A stretch of DNA of 64,000 nucleotides from Phoma sp. XZ068 (taxonomy: Eukaryota; Ascomycota; Dothideomycetes; Pleosporales; Didymellaceae): assembly GCA_004835665.1 (NCBI GenBank), contig RBKR01000013.1, positions 248,001-312,000 on the forward strand. The letters are read 5' to 3'. The notes below the pieces were generated by a model. It worked only from the letters and a program-made list of their open reading frames with translations. It did not search any database and was not told the DNA's origin. Shown here piece by piece: positions 13,001 to 23,797 of this stretch; position 1 is the first letter of the stretch; the number at the start of each line of letters is the position of its first letter. The position numbers were made by a program, and so were the translations under genes.

Positions 13001-14305
13001 CGCTCTTCTTCTTTGTAGACTTGCTCCTGGCTTCCTCGTCCTTCAGCACGATGGCTTCACGGGCACGGTCATCGTCCTCGCGCGTCTTTCGTCTCCCCCT
13101 ATCTGTAACGATTGGTATTTCCTCCACTTCCAGAGTGTCATCGTAATCGGAATCATCGTCGTCGTCGTGACTCGCGTGGTGCAGATGTGCGCTCGTTGTT
13201 ACCGGCTTGGAAAGGTTGAGAGGAGCAGGCGGGGCTTTGCGGAGGGGTTGTGCAGGCTTTCGTTGAGGGGAGCTGAAACCACCGCTGCGAAGTTCGGGGG
13301 TCGCCTGTGTTACTGCGAGCTGTGGCTGCAGTGTCATGCCGTTGGACGCTGACGATGTAGCCATGTCAGATCTTGGCGGAGTCACGGGCCGTGGAGCGCT
13401 GTCCGTGACTTGCGAGTCGAGGGTGTTCTCGTGCAGCACAGCATTCAGACCAAGCCCTTTGGAGCCAAGGGCAAGCGGCTTGACGGAGTAGTCTGTTGGC
13501 GAGCTGACTGCCGAGTTGATGCTCGATGCGGTGGGCGATGCAACCGAGGAATGTGCGGGTGATGTTGCCAACTGAGACTCTGGGTACATCTGTGTGGCAT
13601 ACTGGGCTTGTGGCTGGGGTGCGGCCTTGTGCTCGAGGGGAGCTGGGTCGGCGGGTTTGACAGGTTCCTCAGGTCTCTCGTCGGGGACCGGTGATTCGCT
13701 GTGTTCGCGTCCCACGACAGACTCGAAGGTGTCAGCCCTCTGTAGTGCACCAGGCACGGGCGGCACCTGCTCGGCGTATTCCTTCATCTTCTTGCGGTAG
13801 CGGTCCTTGTCTTTCAGTGCACGCTCGAGGTCCTTTTGCAGGCCAATGACCATGGTCCGCTGCTTCTCGACCAGGCGCCAGAGCTGCTGGTTGTGGCTGG
13901 CCTGGCTCTGCTTCTCCCTCCACATGGCCAGCAGGGCTGCTTCGGGCGAGCCTGCGGCGGCTATGAGGGCGGCCGTGTCTGGCGGGTTGGCCGTGTTGAC
14001 GTCCTGGGACGGGCGGGAGGCATGGCCGGGCGGGGCTCGGGGGAGTGCAGAGACACTCGAGGTGACCGAGTCTGCTGCCGAGTCTATCGAGGCGTTGCGC
14101 GGGGGCGCGGTGGGCTTCGTGTCGGGGCGGAAGGGCCGCGAGGGGGGAGGCATGGCGGGCGAGGAGCTGCCGGCGGTGGGCAGGGTGGGCGAGGAAGCGT
14201 GTCGCAGCTGGGGGGCATGCCCCGGGGGGAGGAGGGCTCGGGGGGTGGTGTTGTTGCTGTTGATGTTGGTGTGGGTGTTGCTGTTGCTGTTACTGTTGGT
14301 GTGGG

Positions 14306-14346
<41 letters not shown>

Positions 14347-14720
14347 GTGTTGGCGTGGGTATGGCTATGGCTACTGCTATGGCTACTGCTGTGCTGGTGC
14401 TCTTCCTCGAGCAGGGCCTCCAGCCTCTCGCGCGGGGAGCGTGGCTCGTCGCTATAGGCGGCGGGATAGGCGGCGGCCACGGGACTGCTCGCCGTCTGCT
14501 GCAGCGGACTCGGGGCCTGCTTGCGGCGGCCGGCTGCTCGAGTGCGCTCGTCGTCGCTGGCCGGCGCGTCCTGGGTGCGAAGGCGGCGGATCGAGTCGGC
14601 CAGAGAGGCGGGGGCGTGGTGGTGCTGCTCGCCGTGGTACTGCGCGGGAGAGGCGTGCGCGTGGAAGGCTGCGTGCTGCGCTGGCGGAGCTTGCTGAAGC
14701 ATGGCTGCGTTGCTCTCCAT
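10009..14720 (-). CDS. Bem3-type Rho GTPase-activating protein (PX, PH, RhoGAP)
   Basis: Two exons, 10826-14720 and 10009-10769, with a 56-nt intron (GTAAGT, GCTAAC branch), give 1551 aa. The ATG at 14720 is the first real ATG; the open frame extends to 14735 only through a TTG. Approximate layout: a disordered N-terminus with an Asn/Ser/Thr/His repeat (120-157); a coiled coil (273-313, with LRxLVEKQ-like heptads); a long Pro/Ser-rich linker; a PX domain (770-900); a PH domain (915-1010, starting IKEGYLTKRGKNFGGWKARY); and RhoGAP (1188-1378). The arginine finger lies in GIFRLSGS, and the intron splits this domain. PX-PH-RhoGAP is the arrangement of yeast Bem3, which acts on Cdc42 at growth sites. 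The PX and PH domains should bind phosphoinositides on the plasma membrane. Regulation of polarity and hyphal growth is inferred from the family. Confidence 0.88.
14248..14358 (-). repeat. Hexanucleotide microsatellite coding for an Asn-Ser/Thr tract
   Basis: Near-perfect GTTGCT units on the plus strand (AGCAAC on the coding strand) give alternating Asn-Ser with Asn-Thr and His-Thr variants in the RhoGAP protein. The longest uninterrupted run is 14307-14346, about 6.7 units. The period is a multiple of three, so copy changes keep the frame. Confidence 0.85.
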
Positions 14721-17301
14721 GGCCGCTCGTCTCAAACCAGGCTAGCTGGCCGACCGGGATGAGCGTTATGCCCAACGTCGCGCGCAGGAAGGAGTGGAGC
14801 CGCCGTGGTTTCCGCGACCCTTTGTGTCTGGCAGCGCGCGGGAATCAGGACACTGCTCCAGCAGTCTCGTCAGCACTGGGCCTCGCAGGTAGTGTCGGGG
14901 CCGCCCTCCATCAGAGGAGGCGTGCGGATCAGCGAGCTCTGAGAAACGAGAAATTGGGATGCGTAGTCAGGTGCCAGAGCCCGCTATCGCCTCGATTCAT
15001 TCGCCGGCCTACGCGCCCAGGAGCAGGGTGCAGAGCAGTCCGGCGGCCCTAGCGACGCAAAGTATCTTTAATTCAACCTTGGGTGCTGCATTCCACACAG
15101 CGCACACCCTTACACACACGGGCTCCAGGCACCGCTAGCACTCAGTTCCTGCGTCCATTGCCTCCAGCCCGCCCGCTGGCCATGTCCGACACGCTGCCCG
15201 CGGGCGCATTTCACTGCTGCCCGCGTGCACGTCTGGGATGAAACTGTGTGGACGACCCTGGCTGTCGTCTCGTTTGAGTGAACCCATACTGCCCCCTGAT
15301 TGGCCCGCGCCTGCCACCACCATACCGGCAGCTATCGCCCTAGAGCACCCTAGCTGGCTGCATATGCGGCCCCCAGTGTGCACGCTATCGCTAGCTGACA
15401 AGCGGAGCTCCCTTCTGCAGGTCATCTGTTGGCTGAAGCCAGTGTGCTCGACACACGCAGTGACTTGGTTGTGTCGAGAGACTGCTGGCCCACGAGCCAC
15501 GACTCGCACCCAGAAACACTCAGCAGCGCCTCGCCCGGCCCTCATTGGCCCGCGCTCCTGACGCTCCTGCGAAAATCTCGAGTGTTTGATGACGCCTTTG
15601 CGCCTCGAAGCTTTCTGCACACCCGAGATGAGCAGGAACGAACCCCGCATGCACGTCGATCACCTCCGAATCACACTCCACCCGTCCTCGTCCCCTTTTG
15701 AGCCCGAACCATGCAGCTGTGCGTTCAACGGCCGGCTCACTGCAGATGATGCACCTCAGCTGTGATCCTGGGAGAGGCCAGACCACACCGTTCATCAGAG
15801 TTGGCGCGCAAACTCTACTGTGCACAGCTGGTGGACCGCCGTGGACTGAATGGACATGACTAGCCAGGCTGAAGTTTGCTTCCCATTACGGACCACCGTC
15901 CATCTTACCTTTGCTTCTGTCTCTGTGTCACCAACAACCTCTACGCGGAAATGAAGTACAACAAGCGGCAGCTACAACTGCCTATTCCAGCAGTGGGTCT
16001 ATTTGCGGAACGCGCTCATGCCTCAGATACTCGCCGCCCTGCAGCGGTAACCTGAGGCAGAAGCAGTCGCAAAAGCACGACAAACAACTGCAGCCCCGAA
16101 TGCACGTCACAAGCGCTTTCAGAATTCCAATTTGTTTGTGCGGTGCATCACAATGATTATCGATCACCAGGCCGCCGTGTTTCTGGAACACGCTCGGGAA
16201 ACACTTCTCCGCGTCTTGCGTAGGCACGCCAAGTGCAACTTCTCAGTTCCTCAGACACGTAGAGCGGCACTCCTGCGAACGCCCGTCTTGGGAAAGTTTA
16301 AACGCGGACTACGAAGCATGTGTAGAACGGAGTTACTCGCAGCCACAGAACATCTCACATGCGAACATCGACTTCCTCGTCGAAGTAAAAGTAATGGTTA
16401 CACCGCTGACGTCTAGAATACCCGATAGAAGTGAAAGTCGGTAATTAGTGGCTTGCATCTTCCCCACAAAACGAGCATTGAAGAACGTAGTCTAGTTTAC
16501 AACTTCCACCGCAGCTATCAGCTCGTCGTCCCGTAGCAGCAAGTATACCGACCCAACTCTCTCGTCCCCACACTACATACCCTCTCTATCCTAAATAGCC
16601 TCTATCACCAAACACCCACCAGTAGCTTAACATCCTCTCATCAAACCCACACCTTCAGCCACACTACTCTCCTCACCTCTCTAGTGAGAACCCTCCATGC
16701 ACCGCCATGCACGAAACATGAGATACAAAATCTTCAATTATCGCGCGTCGGAATAGAGTTCTGACCCCCCGGATCTGGCGCAACATTGCACCTGCTGACT
16801 GACGTCTGGGGCGGGATGTTGTGTTACGTGCTCGAAGGCTTACATGTAGACTTACATATAGGTTCGGATCGGGAGGGGAGGGGAGATGAGATGGGCCGGG
16901 CTATCAAGACGGACTGAGAGCGGGAAGCGGATGGCGAGGGTGGAGGCTAAACGGACCGAGTGGGATTCTGCTCTACCCTTTTCTTCGCTACCCGTTGAAA
17001 GAGCAGAGGTGCGATGACTCGGAGAAATACCGTATGTGCTTTGTACACTGCGTTTAGAAACGACTATTGCTTACTGTGACTATCGCACGTAGGACAAGCT
17101 TCCCGTTTCGTTGACTTGTTTTGAGCAGGGAGTATTTGAAAGTCTGTGCTATGCTTGTTTCCGATTAATGCGGTGTTGTATCATTGCTTTTTATAACCTG
17201 TGCACGTCCTGAGTGAGTAGCCACGTCCGCATCAAGCAATATTTGTGTGATATCAATCTTCACAATTGTCGTATCAAGAGGTGATATGATCGACTCCGTC
17301 A
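14721..17301. promoter_or_regulatory. Long gene-free region upstream of the RhoGAP gene
   Basis: At 2.58 kb this is the longest gap in the window. It contains the RhoGAP promoter and leader on the left and the 3' end of the MFS gene on the right. A C-rich, CT-repeat-like stretch lies at about 16550-16690 and a G-run cluster at 16871-16900. The open frames at 14441-15052 (plus) and 15135-15650 (minus) have no recognisable domains and no clear gene structure. I see no gene. Confidence 0.4.
16871..16900 (+). other. G-run cluster, possible G-quadruplex
   Basis: Three G-runs separated by single A residues are followed by two more GGG runs within 30 bases. The first three loops are 1, 1 and 9 nt. 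This pattern permits a quadruplex, but nothing here shows one forms. Confidence 0.35.
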
Positions 17302-18960
17302 CTAATAACAATACCTAAACTCTCCATCCTCATGATCCGTCCCCGTCGCCCAAACCTCCTTCTTCATAAACCCCTCCTCGCCAGTATTGACTTCGCCCCT
17401 CTCCCTATCCCTCTTCGCATTCTGCCACCGATAGTATACATACAGCACTACCGTCACCGCAGCACAGCCCGCCTGCGTGCCCATAACAGCCAGCTTCGCG
17501 GGCCGATACCCGGGCGCATCCCTCGCCTGGAAGGTCTGTGGGCCGATGATATTACCCACGCTGAAAGACCCGGATACCACGGCGGCGGCGAACGCGCGTT
17601 TGGTAGATCCGCTGACGTTTGCGGCTGTCCAGGCGTACAGGACGGGAAGGGGGGCTACGACCACGTTGACGAGGTATATACCTGCGAGACAGCCGCGGCG
17701 GTTCGAGACGGGGAGGAAGGACATGAGTGCTCCGCCGATGATGGCGGGGATGATGCAGGAGATGATCCAGAGCCAGCGGTTGGATTGCTTACGGATGCCG
17801 ATGCCGACGAGGATGGTGAAGAAGATGCTTACGACGCCTGAGGGCATGTTCATTAGGGCTGCTTTCTTGGGCGGGTAGCCCAGGTTGCGGATTAGGGTTG
17901 CGGAGTAGGTAGTTACGACGCTGCTGGATACAGATAGCTGGATACAGTGAGAATAATTCGATGTTGTGAAGTCAGGGGACTCACCAATATCACAGCAAGA
18001 ACCATTAGGTACAGCTGTGGGTCTGTCAACGCTTCCACGATCTGCTTGGGTCGAAAAGTCCTGCTCTTGATACCCGTCCGATTCACACTGACGTGCTTCA
18101 GCAGTGCTACTTTCTCTGCGTCAGTGAGCCAACGTGCTTGCATGGGAGTGTCTGGCACGAATAGGAGTGTTGCTAGACCGATAACAACTGTCACACATCC
18201 GAGAGTGGCGAACATGACGCGCCATCCAGCAAGCCCGGCTCCAGGTGCTACATGTTGAAAGCCGTGAGAAATGGCACCGCCGATGATTTGTCCAAAGCCG
18301 AGACCACAATACCAGAATGAGAAACGCGGTGCTTGCTCGGATTTCGAGTACCATTGTGAGCTGATGAGTAGGAGAGAGGGCCCGATGGTGGCCTCAAAGC
18401 TACCTAGAAACACGCGCGAGACCAAGAGTGTACGGTATGATGTGGCTGCGGCGCCACTGGCAGTTGCAACACCCCACAAGACGACGTTGAGACCGAGCCA
18501 TTTGGCAGCAGGGACCATCTGGAGGAAGTAGACTGCTAAGCGTTAGTGGATAGCGAGAAGACGATCATGTTTAACGCACTGTTTGGGACTTCGAAGCAGA
18601 GCAATCCAACGAATAGGAACGTTGCAATGTTCGAGAAGTCGTTTCCAATGAGGCGAAGGTCTTTCTGGATGCCCATGACTGCAGCATACTTGGCCAACGT
18701 CAACGGTGAACCAAATAATCTGGTTTGGTGCGACTCACGTTCAGTATAACCTTGTCAAGGAATTGCATGGTATAGCAACCGAACATCAGTGGTACGATGC
18801 GCCAGTCTATTTTGCGACGCAATGCCTTGATGTCCACGATGGCCGATGAATCGTCATCTTTATGCTTATTGAGAAATGACCATGCATCGTCAACATTGCC
18901 ATTTTCCGGCGATGGTTGAGTGACGGTAGATTGTGCTTCGTCCTTACCATTGGCAACCAC
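17302..18960 (-). CDS. MFS permease of the allantoate/anion:cation symporter family (Dal5-like)
   Basis: Four exons: 18739-18960, 18580-18688, 17985-18532 and 17302-17937. All three introns are 46-50 nt and all joins stay in frame, giving 504 aa. After a hydrophilic N-terminus of about 50 residues there is the usual entry to TM1 (KIDWRIVPLMFGCYTMQFLDK). Twelve hydrophobic segments follow, with a cytoplasmic loop near residues 240-275 (VPDTPMQARWLTDAEK). The PDTP and LTDxEK motifs are characteristic of the Dal5/Tna1/Vht1 branch of the major facilitator superfamily. It sits at the plasma membrane and probably takes up an organic anion; the exact substrate cannot be read from sequence. The next gene upstream is an FAD monooxygenase on the same strand, 410 bases away, which suggests a shared catabolic role. 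Confidence 0.85.
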
Positions 18961-19370
18961 GGTGGCTCTGAGGCCCCGTAGGCCTCGAAAAAGCTGGGAT
19001 TGCTGGTCGTGTTTTCAGATTCTCGAGCCAGGGATAGGGAGATTCTGGTAGCTTGGGGAGTAACGAGATTCTATAACGGCCCATAGATCCACTTGGCGTC
19101 TGGCTTTTGCAGATTGGATATGGAAGCTTGCAGTCTCACTCGATCGGTTTATCCGTGCATGGAAGGAGCCCGGCAAGGCTGCAGATCCGCCACAATTCAT
19201 AGGTTCATGGCCCGCCCCAAGACACACCAGTTGCTGACATGCGTCGCACAGCGCACAAACATATCGTATAAATGTCCACTTAGAGTAATATATGTTTAAT
19301 TTGACTCACAGGTCGCACCTGCAAGATCTCTGGTGCGTGCCGCAGGTAATTTTCCGTCTGACACGATGCA
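18961..19370. promoter_or_regulatory. Promoter region of the Dal5-like permease
   Basis: This 410-base region lies between two co-directional minus-strand genes. It includes a short palindrome-like GAGGCCCCGTAGGCCTC at about 18968-18984 close to the permease start. No gene was found. Confidence 0.4.
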
Positions 19371-20779
19371 TCAACCGTTGTAGTCGAGTATCATCTGCCG
19401 TTTGGTGAGCAAGGGACTTTTCGGCGTCAGATTTGCCCAATCGTGTGCATCAAGGCATGCCTGACGAGATGCCAGTACTGCCGGGGTTGTCCTTTTGGCT
19501 ACACTCTGTTGGTACTCCTGGAAAGCAGATCGAAGGTTCGTAGCGGTGGGATTGATTCTGGACAAAACCATCTTCTTTAGCTCTAGAACATCGATTATGG
19601 CGTGATTGGCGCCCTCGCCGCGGTCTGTGAATACGATTAGTGTTATATGCGCATGGGGGTCGGCGAGACTTACACATCGCCATGGCATGAGCCGCGTCAC
19701 CCACGAGTGTAGATGTACCGGTCGCAAACTTCTCTCTTCGAGGCACAAAGTCATCAAGGTCCAATCTTTTCACCTCGGTGTTATTTGAGACCAGCGACAG
19801 GAAGGAGCGGAATGGCTCGGCAAAGTCCTGAGCGATGTTCCTGATGATTGCAATCCGTTCACTGTTTGTGAGCTCAACAGCTTTGGTCAAATTGGCATGG
19901 AAAGGCTCTTTGTCAGTTGAGCCGGAAATGCAAACTTGATATACAAAGTCCTGATCTCCATCTTGAGGAACTTGGGGTGCCTTCAACACTGGCAGATATG
20001 GTGTTAGTCTGCTGCCTACGAGGATTCAGGGAGCATTTGAGTAGGGGCTTACAGCTGATATACATGAACACATCGCTTGCAGATGCAGTACCTTGCAAGA
20101 AGAACGGATCGAGCTCACGGATGGGCTTAGCTTGTGCAGCAGTCACATTCATCGTGAAGCCAAACATGGTTACCGGTATACGATGGTTGATGTGCTCCTG
20201 AGGTGGAGAGAGGCCGCGTCGAACTCGTGAGTGACTGCCATCGCAGCCAAAGAGCAAGCTACCCCGATACTCTGTGCCATCTTCGAAGTGAGCACCTACA
20301 GATGTCACGTAATCTGACAGCTCTTTGAAAGTCTTGCCCCACTGTGTAGAATAGATCAGCTCCTGTCCATCACTGTAATATGGGACTATGCGCACCTGAA
20401 TATCGATTCCGGTAGCCAACAGCTGTCGTAGTCGTTCTCTAGTCACTCTGATCCTCTCGTTCTCTCCAGCTTTTGGACTTGCGCCCTTCTTCTCGCCAGT
20501 AGTGAGGTCGAAGAAAGGGAATGTGGAAGACTCACCGCGCTCAACAGCAGCGCGGTCGACGTATGTCTCCGGTAGGCGTGAAAGTAAGTCCTCGGGGAGT
20601 AATTCGCGAAGAGCAGGTAGAGACCAATGCAAAGTGAGCCCCCAACCTGGTCCCCGAGTTGAAAAGTCGTTGTCACGCTCATAAATCTGAAATGGTATAT
20701 TCTGTTGCCGAAGCTGCTGGGCAAGCAGCAATCCTGATATACCTGCTCCAATTATGAGGACTGAAAGGTCGTTATCCAT
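19371..20779 (-). CDS. FAD-dependent monooxygenase (PheA/TfdB- or salicylate-hydroxylase-like)
   Basis: Four exons: 20396-20779, 20053-20341, 19674-19988 and 19371-19624, giving 413 aa. The Rossmann FAD motif GAGISG is at residues 11-16, just after the start. The second FAD segment, GDAAHAM, at about 320-326 is followed across an intron by GEGANHAI, the usual C-terminal part of the flavin site. The first intron (20342-20395) is 54 nt without a stop, but removing it gives the expected TGIDIQWGKTF join. The two other introns restore conserved blocks exactly. The enzyme should hydroxylate an aromatic or polyketide-type substrate using NAD(P)H and oxygen. The nearby MFS permease may import the substrate or export the product. 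The start at 20779 is chosen because the FAD motif begins within ten residues of it. Confidence 0.85.
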
Positions 20780-21104
20780 TGTGTTAAATTTATCGCAAAT
20801 TGACGTGTAATGTTGGAGTGGTCGTCCGATTAAGAACATGTCAGCAAGCAGCCGCGCTAAGCTGTTGGCGCTTTCCTCTTGAGGTTTTGCAGATGCCGTG
20901 CTCAGTCCTTTGAGGCATTGGGTGACGCTGCCTGACCCACTCCAGCACAACTGTTACTCGTGTTATCATCGACCGAACCCTCCAGTGCGCATTGTGGTGT
21001 TCAAAAAGTAGTCCTCTTGATTTGTATCGTTGACGCCATTCCATGCTCCATGTACAGTAGTTTTATACACTGGTATACACTCCTCCGTCTGCTCCTGCTC
21101 CTTC
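20780..21104. promoter_or_regulatory. Promoter region of the FAD monooxygenase gene
   Basis: This 325-base region contains the uS13m 3' UTR and the monooxygenase promoter, both genes being on the minus strand. The reading frame of the monooxygenase extends back to 20950 but without protein character. Nothing else is visible. Confidence 0.4.
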
Positions 21105-21588
21105 TCACATCTGCACTCGCCCGGAGCCTCCTCGCTCGACCTTGTTCAACCGTCGTGCTGTGTTGATCTGTGATCTTGTCCTCTGTCCTCGCACAGGCAG
21201 ACCCATAGCGTGCCGCCTTCCCCTGTATGTGCCCATGTCCTTCAACCTGCGTATGTTGTCCTGCACTTCTCGCCGCGCGTCGTTTTCGATCTTCATTGTC
21301 GACAATTCGGCTGTGAGGTCCATGACGGTTGAGTTCTTCAACGCGCCCACCTTGGCCCAAGGGTGGATGTGGAATCTGGCCATGATCTTCTGCGACACTT
21401 TGGGGCCAATGCCGAAGAAGCTCTCGAGCGAGCGCTGCAGGAGCGTTAGATTCGCGATGCGCTCGATGCGGCGGACGGAGGTGGTGCACATACTTTGACG
21501 AGCGTCGCCTCCGTGAAGCTGAAACCGTTGATAAACACCTAAAAACTGTCAGCGCATCCTCCCAACCCTCCAATTGCATGCTGACCAT
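21105..21588 (-). CDS. SWS2: Mitochondrial small-subunit ribosomal protein uS13m (Sws2)
   Basis: Exons 21586-21588 (the ATG alone), 21494-21538 and 21105-21434 give 125 aa. The second intron (21435-21493, GTATGT donor, CTAAC branch) joins TLVK to RSLESFFGIGPK, rebuilding the S13 start. The helix-turn-helix and C-terminal tail follow, with KIMARFHIHPWAKVG, LTAELSTMKIENDAR and TYRGRRHAMGLPVRGQRT. The last of these is the hallmark rRNA-binding tail of bacterial-type S13. The first exon is inferred: the frame before VFINGFSF is closed, and an AG/GT junction allows the family's usual MVFI start if a weak GTCAGC donor is used. The protein acts in the head of the mitochondrial ribosome small subunit. 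It is divergent from the cyclophilin gene, with 259 bases between starts. Confidence 0.8.
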
Positions 21589-21847
21589 ATTGCCGACAGT
21601 CCTCAGGCAGCTATTTGCGTGGTGTTGAAGACCTGGAACAGTACTTGCGCGAGGATCGCGAATCTCGAATGTTGCCGGGTACACTCCGGCACAAGTGCGA
21701 CCGCCCCGGCGCGGTTTCACGCTAGACGGCTAAGGACCACGTCTCGGAAACACAGCGTGCTCTTTCACCATTCCAGGGACTCGACAGCTCGATTCCTACT
21801 TAACCCCGCAACCTCCTTTGTTCGCAGAAGAGGCACAATCCGGCATC

Positions 21848-22677
21848 ATGATTTCCCTTCAGAGATTCGTCGTCTCTGTGCTCCTGATCCTCACGGTCAC
21901 CTTTGTCTTCTTTGCCCAGTCCGCTGAGGCTTCCAAGGGACCTAAGATCACCCACAAGGTATGTTCTTGTGTGCTGTAGGCAGCTCGCTGGCTTCACTGC
22001 TCCAATTGCACTCCTTCGTCACGCCATGACAGCTCTGAAGGCTACAAACTAACGGCACTAGGTCTACTTCGATATTACCCACGGTGATGAGGAACTCGGC
22101 CGCATCACCATTGGCCTCTACGGCAAGACCGTCCCCAAGACCGCTGAGAACTTCCGTGCCCTTGCTACTGGCGAGAAGGGCTTCGGTTACGAGGGCTCCA
22201 CCTTCCACCGCGTTATCAAGCAGTTCATGATCCAGGGAGGGTATGTGCCCCTACACACTCCTACACTCAGGCCTAGCTAACAGTAAGGCAGAGATTTCAC
22301 AAAGGGAGACGTTAGTAACTGCATTTTCTTCGTTTAGAACGTATAGCTGACGATCGCAGGGCACTGGTGGCAAGTCCATCTACGGCGCCAAGTTCCCGGA
22401 TGAGAACTTCAAGCTCAAGCACACCCGCAAGGGTCTTTTGAGCATGGCCAACAGCGGCAAGGACACCAACGGCTCCCAGTTCTTCATTACCACCGTTATC
22501 ACCAGCTGGCTCGATGGCCGCCACGTCGTCTTCGGCGAGGTTCTTGAGGGATACGAGATCGTCGAGAAGATCGAGAACGTCCCCAAGGGATCTGGCGACA
22601 AGCCCGTCAAGACGATCAAGATTGCCAAGAGCGGAGAGCTCGAGGTGCCAGCGGAAGGTATTCACGCGGAACTCTAA
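21848..22677 (+). CDS. ER-type cyclophilin (peptidyl-prolyl cis-trans isomerase B)
   Basis: Four exons, 21848-21958, 22062-22240, 22292-22310 (19 nt) and 22360-22677, give 208 aa. The N-terminal 27 or so residues are a secretion signal (VVSVLLILTVTFVFFAQSAEA). The complete cyclophilin fold follows. The catalytic arginine is in TFHRVIKQFMIQGGDF, the active-site loop is GTGGKSIYG, and the cyclosporin-site Trp is in SWLDGRHVVFGEV. The protein ends HAEL, a plausible variant of the HDEL/HEEL ER-retention signal found in fungal cyclophilin B. It should catalyse proline isomerisation during folding in the ER lumen. The 3' end can be read differently: a donor at 22658 would replace the last six residues with a membrane-anchored tail (see the exon at 22733). 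It shares a 259-bp promoter region with uS13m. Confidence 0.92.
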
Positions 22678-22732
22678 GCCAGCACTGTAGCTGGCACCAT
22701 GCAGGAGAGCTGCTGATGTTTCCTTGTTCAAG

Positions 22733-23007
22733 ATTTGTACGGCACCGCAGGCGATGATGGCACCGAGCTCGACGTCACCGCCGCCCAGACCACCGGAGCC
22801 GTTGATGTCGCATCTACTCCTGCCACCAGCCAAGGCAGCAAAATTCCCATCCCGGCCATTCCTGGTTCCGCTCTCATGGAGGAGGGCCTGTCTTGGGGAC
22901 AAAAGCTTTTCTTCGTTGGCGCTATCGTCGCTGTTTGCGTTCTTTTTTTACGCTCGCGTGGAGGTGCCAGCACCTCAGGTGGGTTTAAGCAGAAGAGCAT
23001 GGCGTAG
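22733..23007 (+). CDS. Alternative last exon of the cyclophilin gene, encoding a membrane anchor
   Basis: If the cyclophilin is spliced from 22657 to 22733 (75-nt intron, donor GTATTC, CTGAT near 22712, acceptor TTCAAG), the frame continues for 91 residues to the stop at 23005. The protein then has 293 aa. The tail has a flexible Thr/Ala/Asp-rich part, then one hydrophobic segment (KLFFVGAIVAVCVLFL, residues about 260-275), then a basic end (RSRGG...KQKS). This is a single-pass type I topology. The open frame has no ATG near its start, which argues that it is an exon, not a separate gene. Skipping the splice gives the HAEL form. Whether both forms exist is not shown by sequence. Confidence 0.7.
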
Positions 23008-23797
23008 ATGAGATACGACGAAATGAAAGTGCGCTCATTATTAGATTTTATGGGAGAGTGGAAGTCTGCAGAGCGTTTCTAAAGCCATGTGACTGATGAG
23101 CCGCCCACGTATCGGAAGTGACCTTGATCAGCGTCGGAGACTTCTTCCACGACAAATGCATGCATGTGCTTTGGGCTGGGGCGGTACGGCAGGTCTGGCG
23201 GAGCTGCCCCGTGCGAGCAAATGGAAGTGAGCGCAAGTAAGCGCGAGAGAATCCCCGCGCCGCAACCTTCCGCAGCGCGATAACTGAAAATGTCTGACAC
23301 GGCTGTTCTTCGCTACAGCCGGAGCGAGGCGTTGAACGGCCAGTGACATAGCGTGTCTGCCAATGACGTTCACCGCCCATTTTCACCGACTGCGTTCGCC
23401 ACCTGGTGAGAGGCGAGGGCCCGAGTGGGCTTAGCGCAGCCGCCTCTCTTCAGGGCTTTCAAATTTATCAGTGCAGCCGTCCCTCCCTCCCCAACCCTCC
23501 TCAAACATCAACCTTGTGTGTATTGCACGATTTCAACAACACAGTTTCTGTGAAGTCCCTCTTTTGGTCTTCACTCTCATTTCATTCTCGTTTTTCAGGA
23601 CAGAGGCGTTACCTCGTTCCTGCTCAGCGAGTTTCAGGCGCGTTTCTGCCTACGAGTTTACACGTTCGTCACCCAGACGTCCATCTGATTTTTGTCTATC
23701 GCTCACCGCCGAGCCAGCCGAAAAGACTTCCCTCGTAATTTGCGACTTTCCACCACGACATCGAGTCCGATAAGCGATCACCGTAATCCCACCCACC
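23008..23797. promoter_or_regulatory. Promoter and leader of DED1
   Basis: This 790-base region holds the cyclophilin 3' UTR and the DED1 promoter. From about 23460 it is pyrimidine-rich (CCCTCC, TTTCATTCTCG and similar), as expected for a highly expressed gene leader. A 5' UTR intron ending at TTTTTCAG near 23599 is possible but cannot be fixed. No separate gene is supported. Confidence 0.45.

Noticed and set aside
10111..14762. Long plus-strand frames opposite the RhoGAP gene (for example 13807-14457 and 13836-14762)
   Set aside because: They are antisense shadows of a GC-rich, repeat-containing exon and read as Leu/Val or Gly/Val runs from the hexanucleotide repeat.
15135..15650. Minus-strand frame of 171 codons in the long gap
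   Set aside because: No domain, unusual composition, overlapping frames on the other strand and no consistent gene structure.
21001..21720. Minus-strand frame of 239 codons over uS13m
   Set aside because: It is a different frame over the real uS13m exons and reads as Arg/His-rich shadow sequence.
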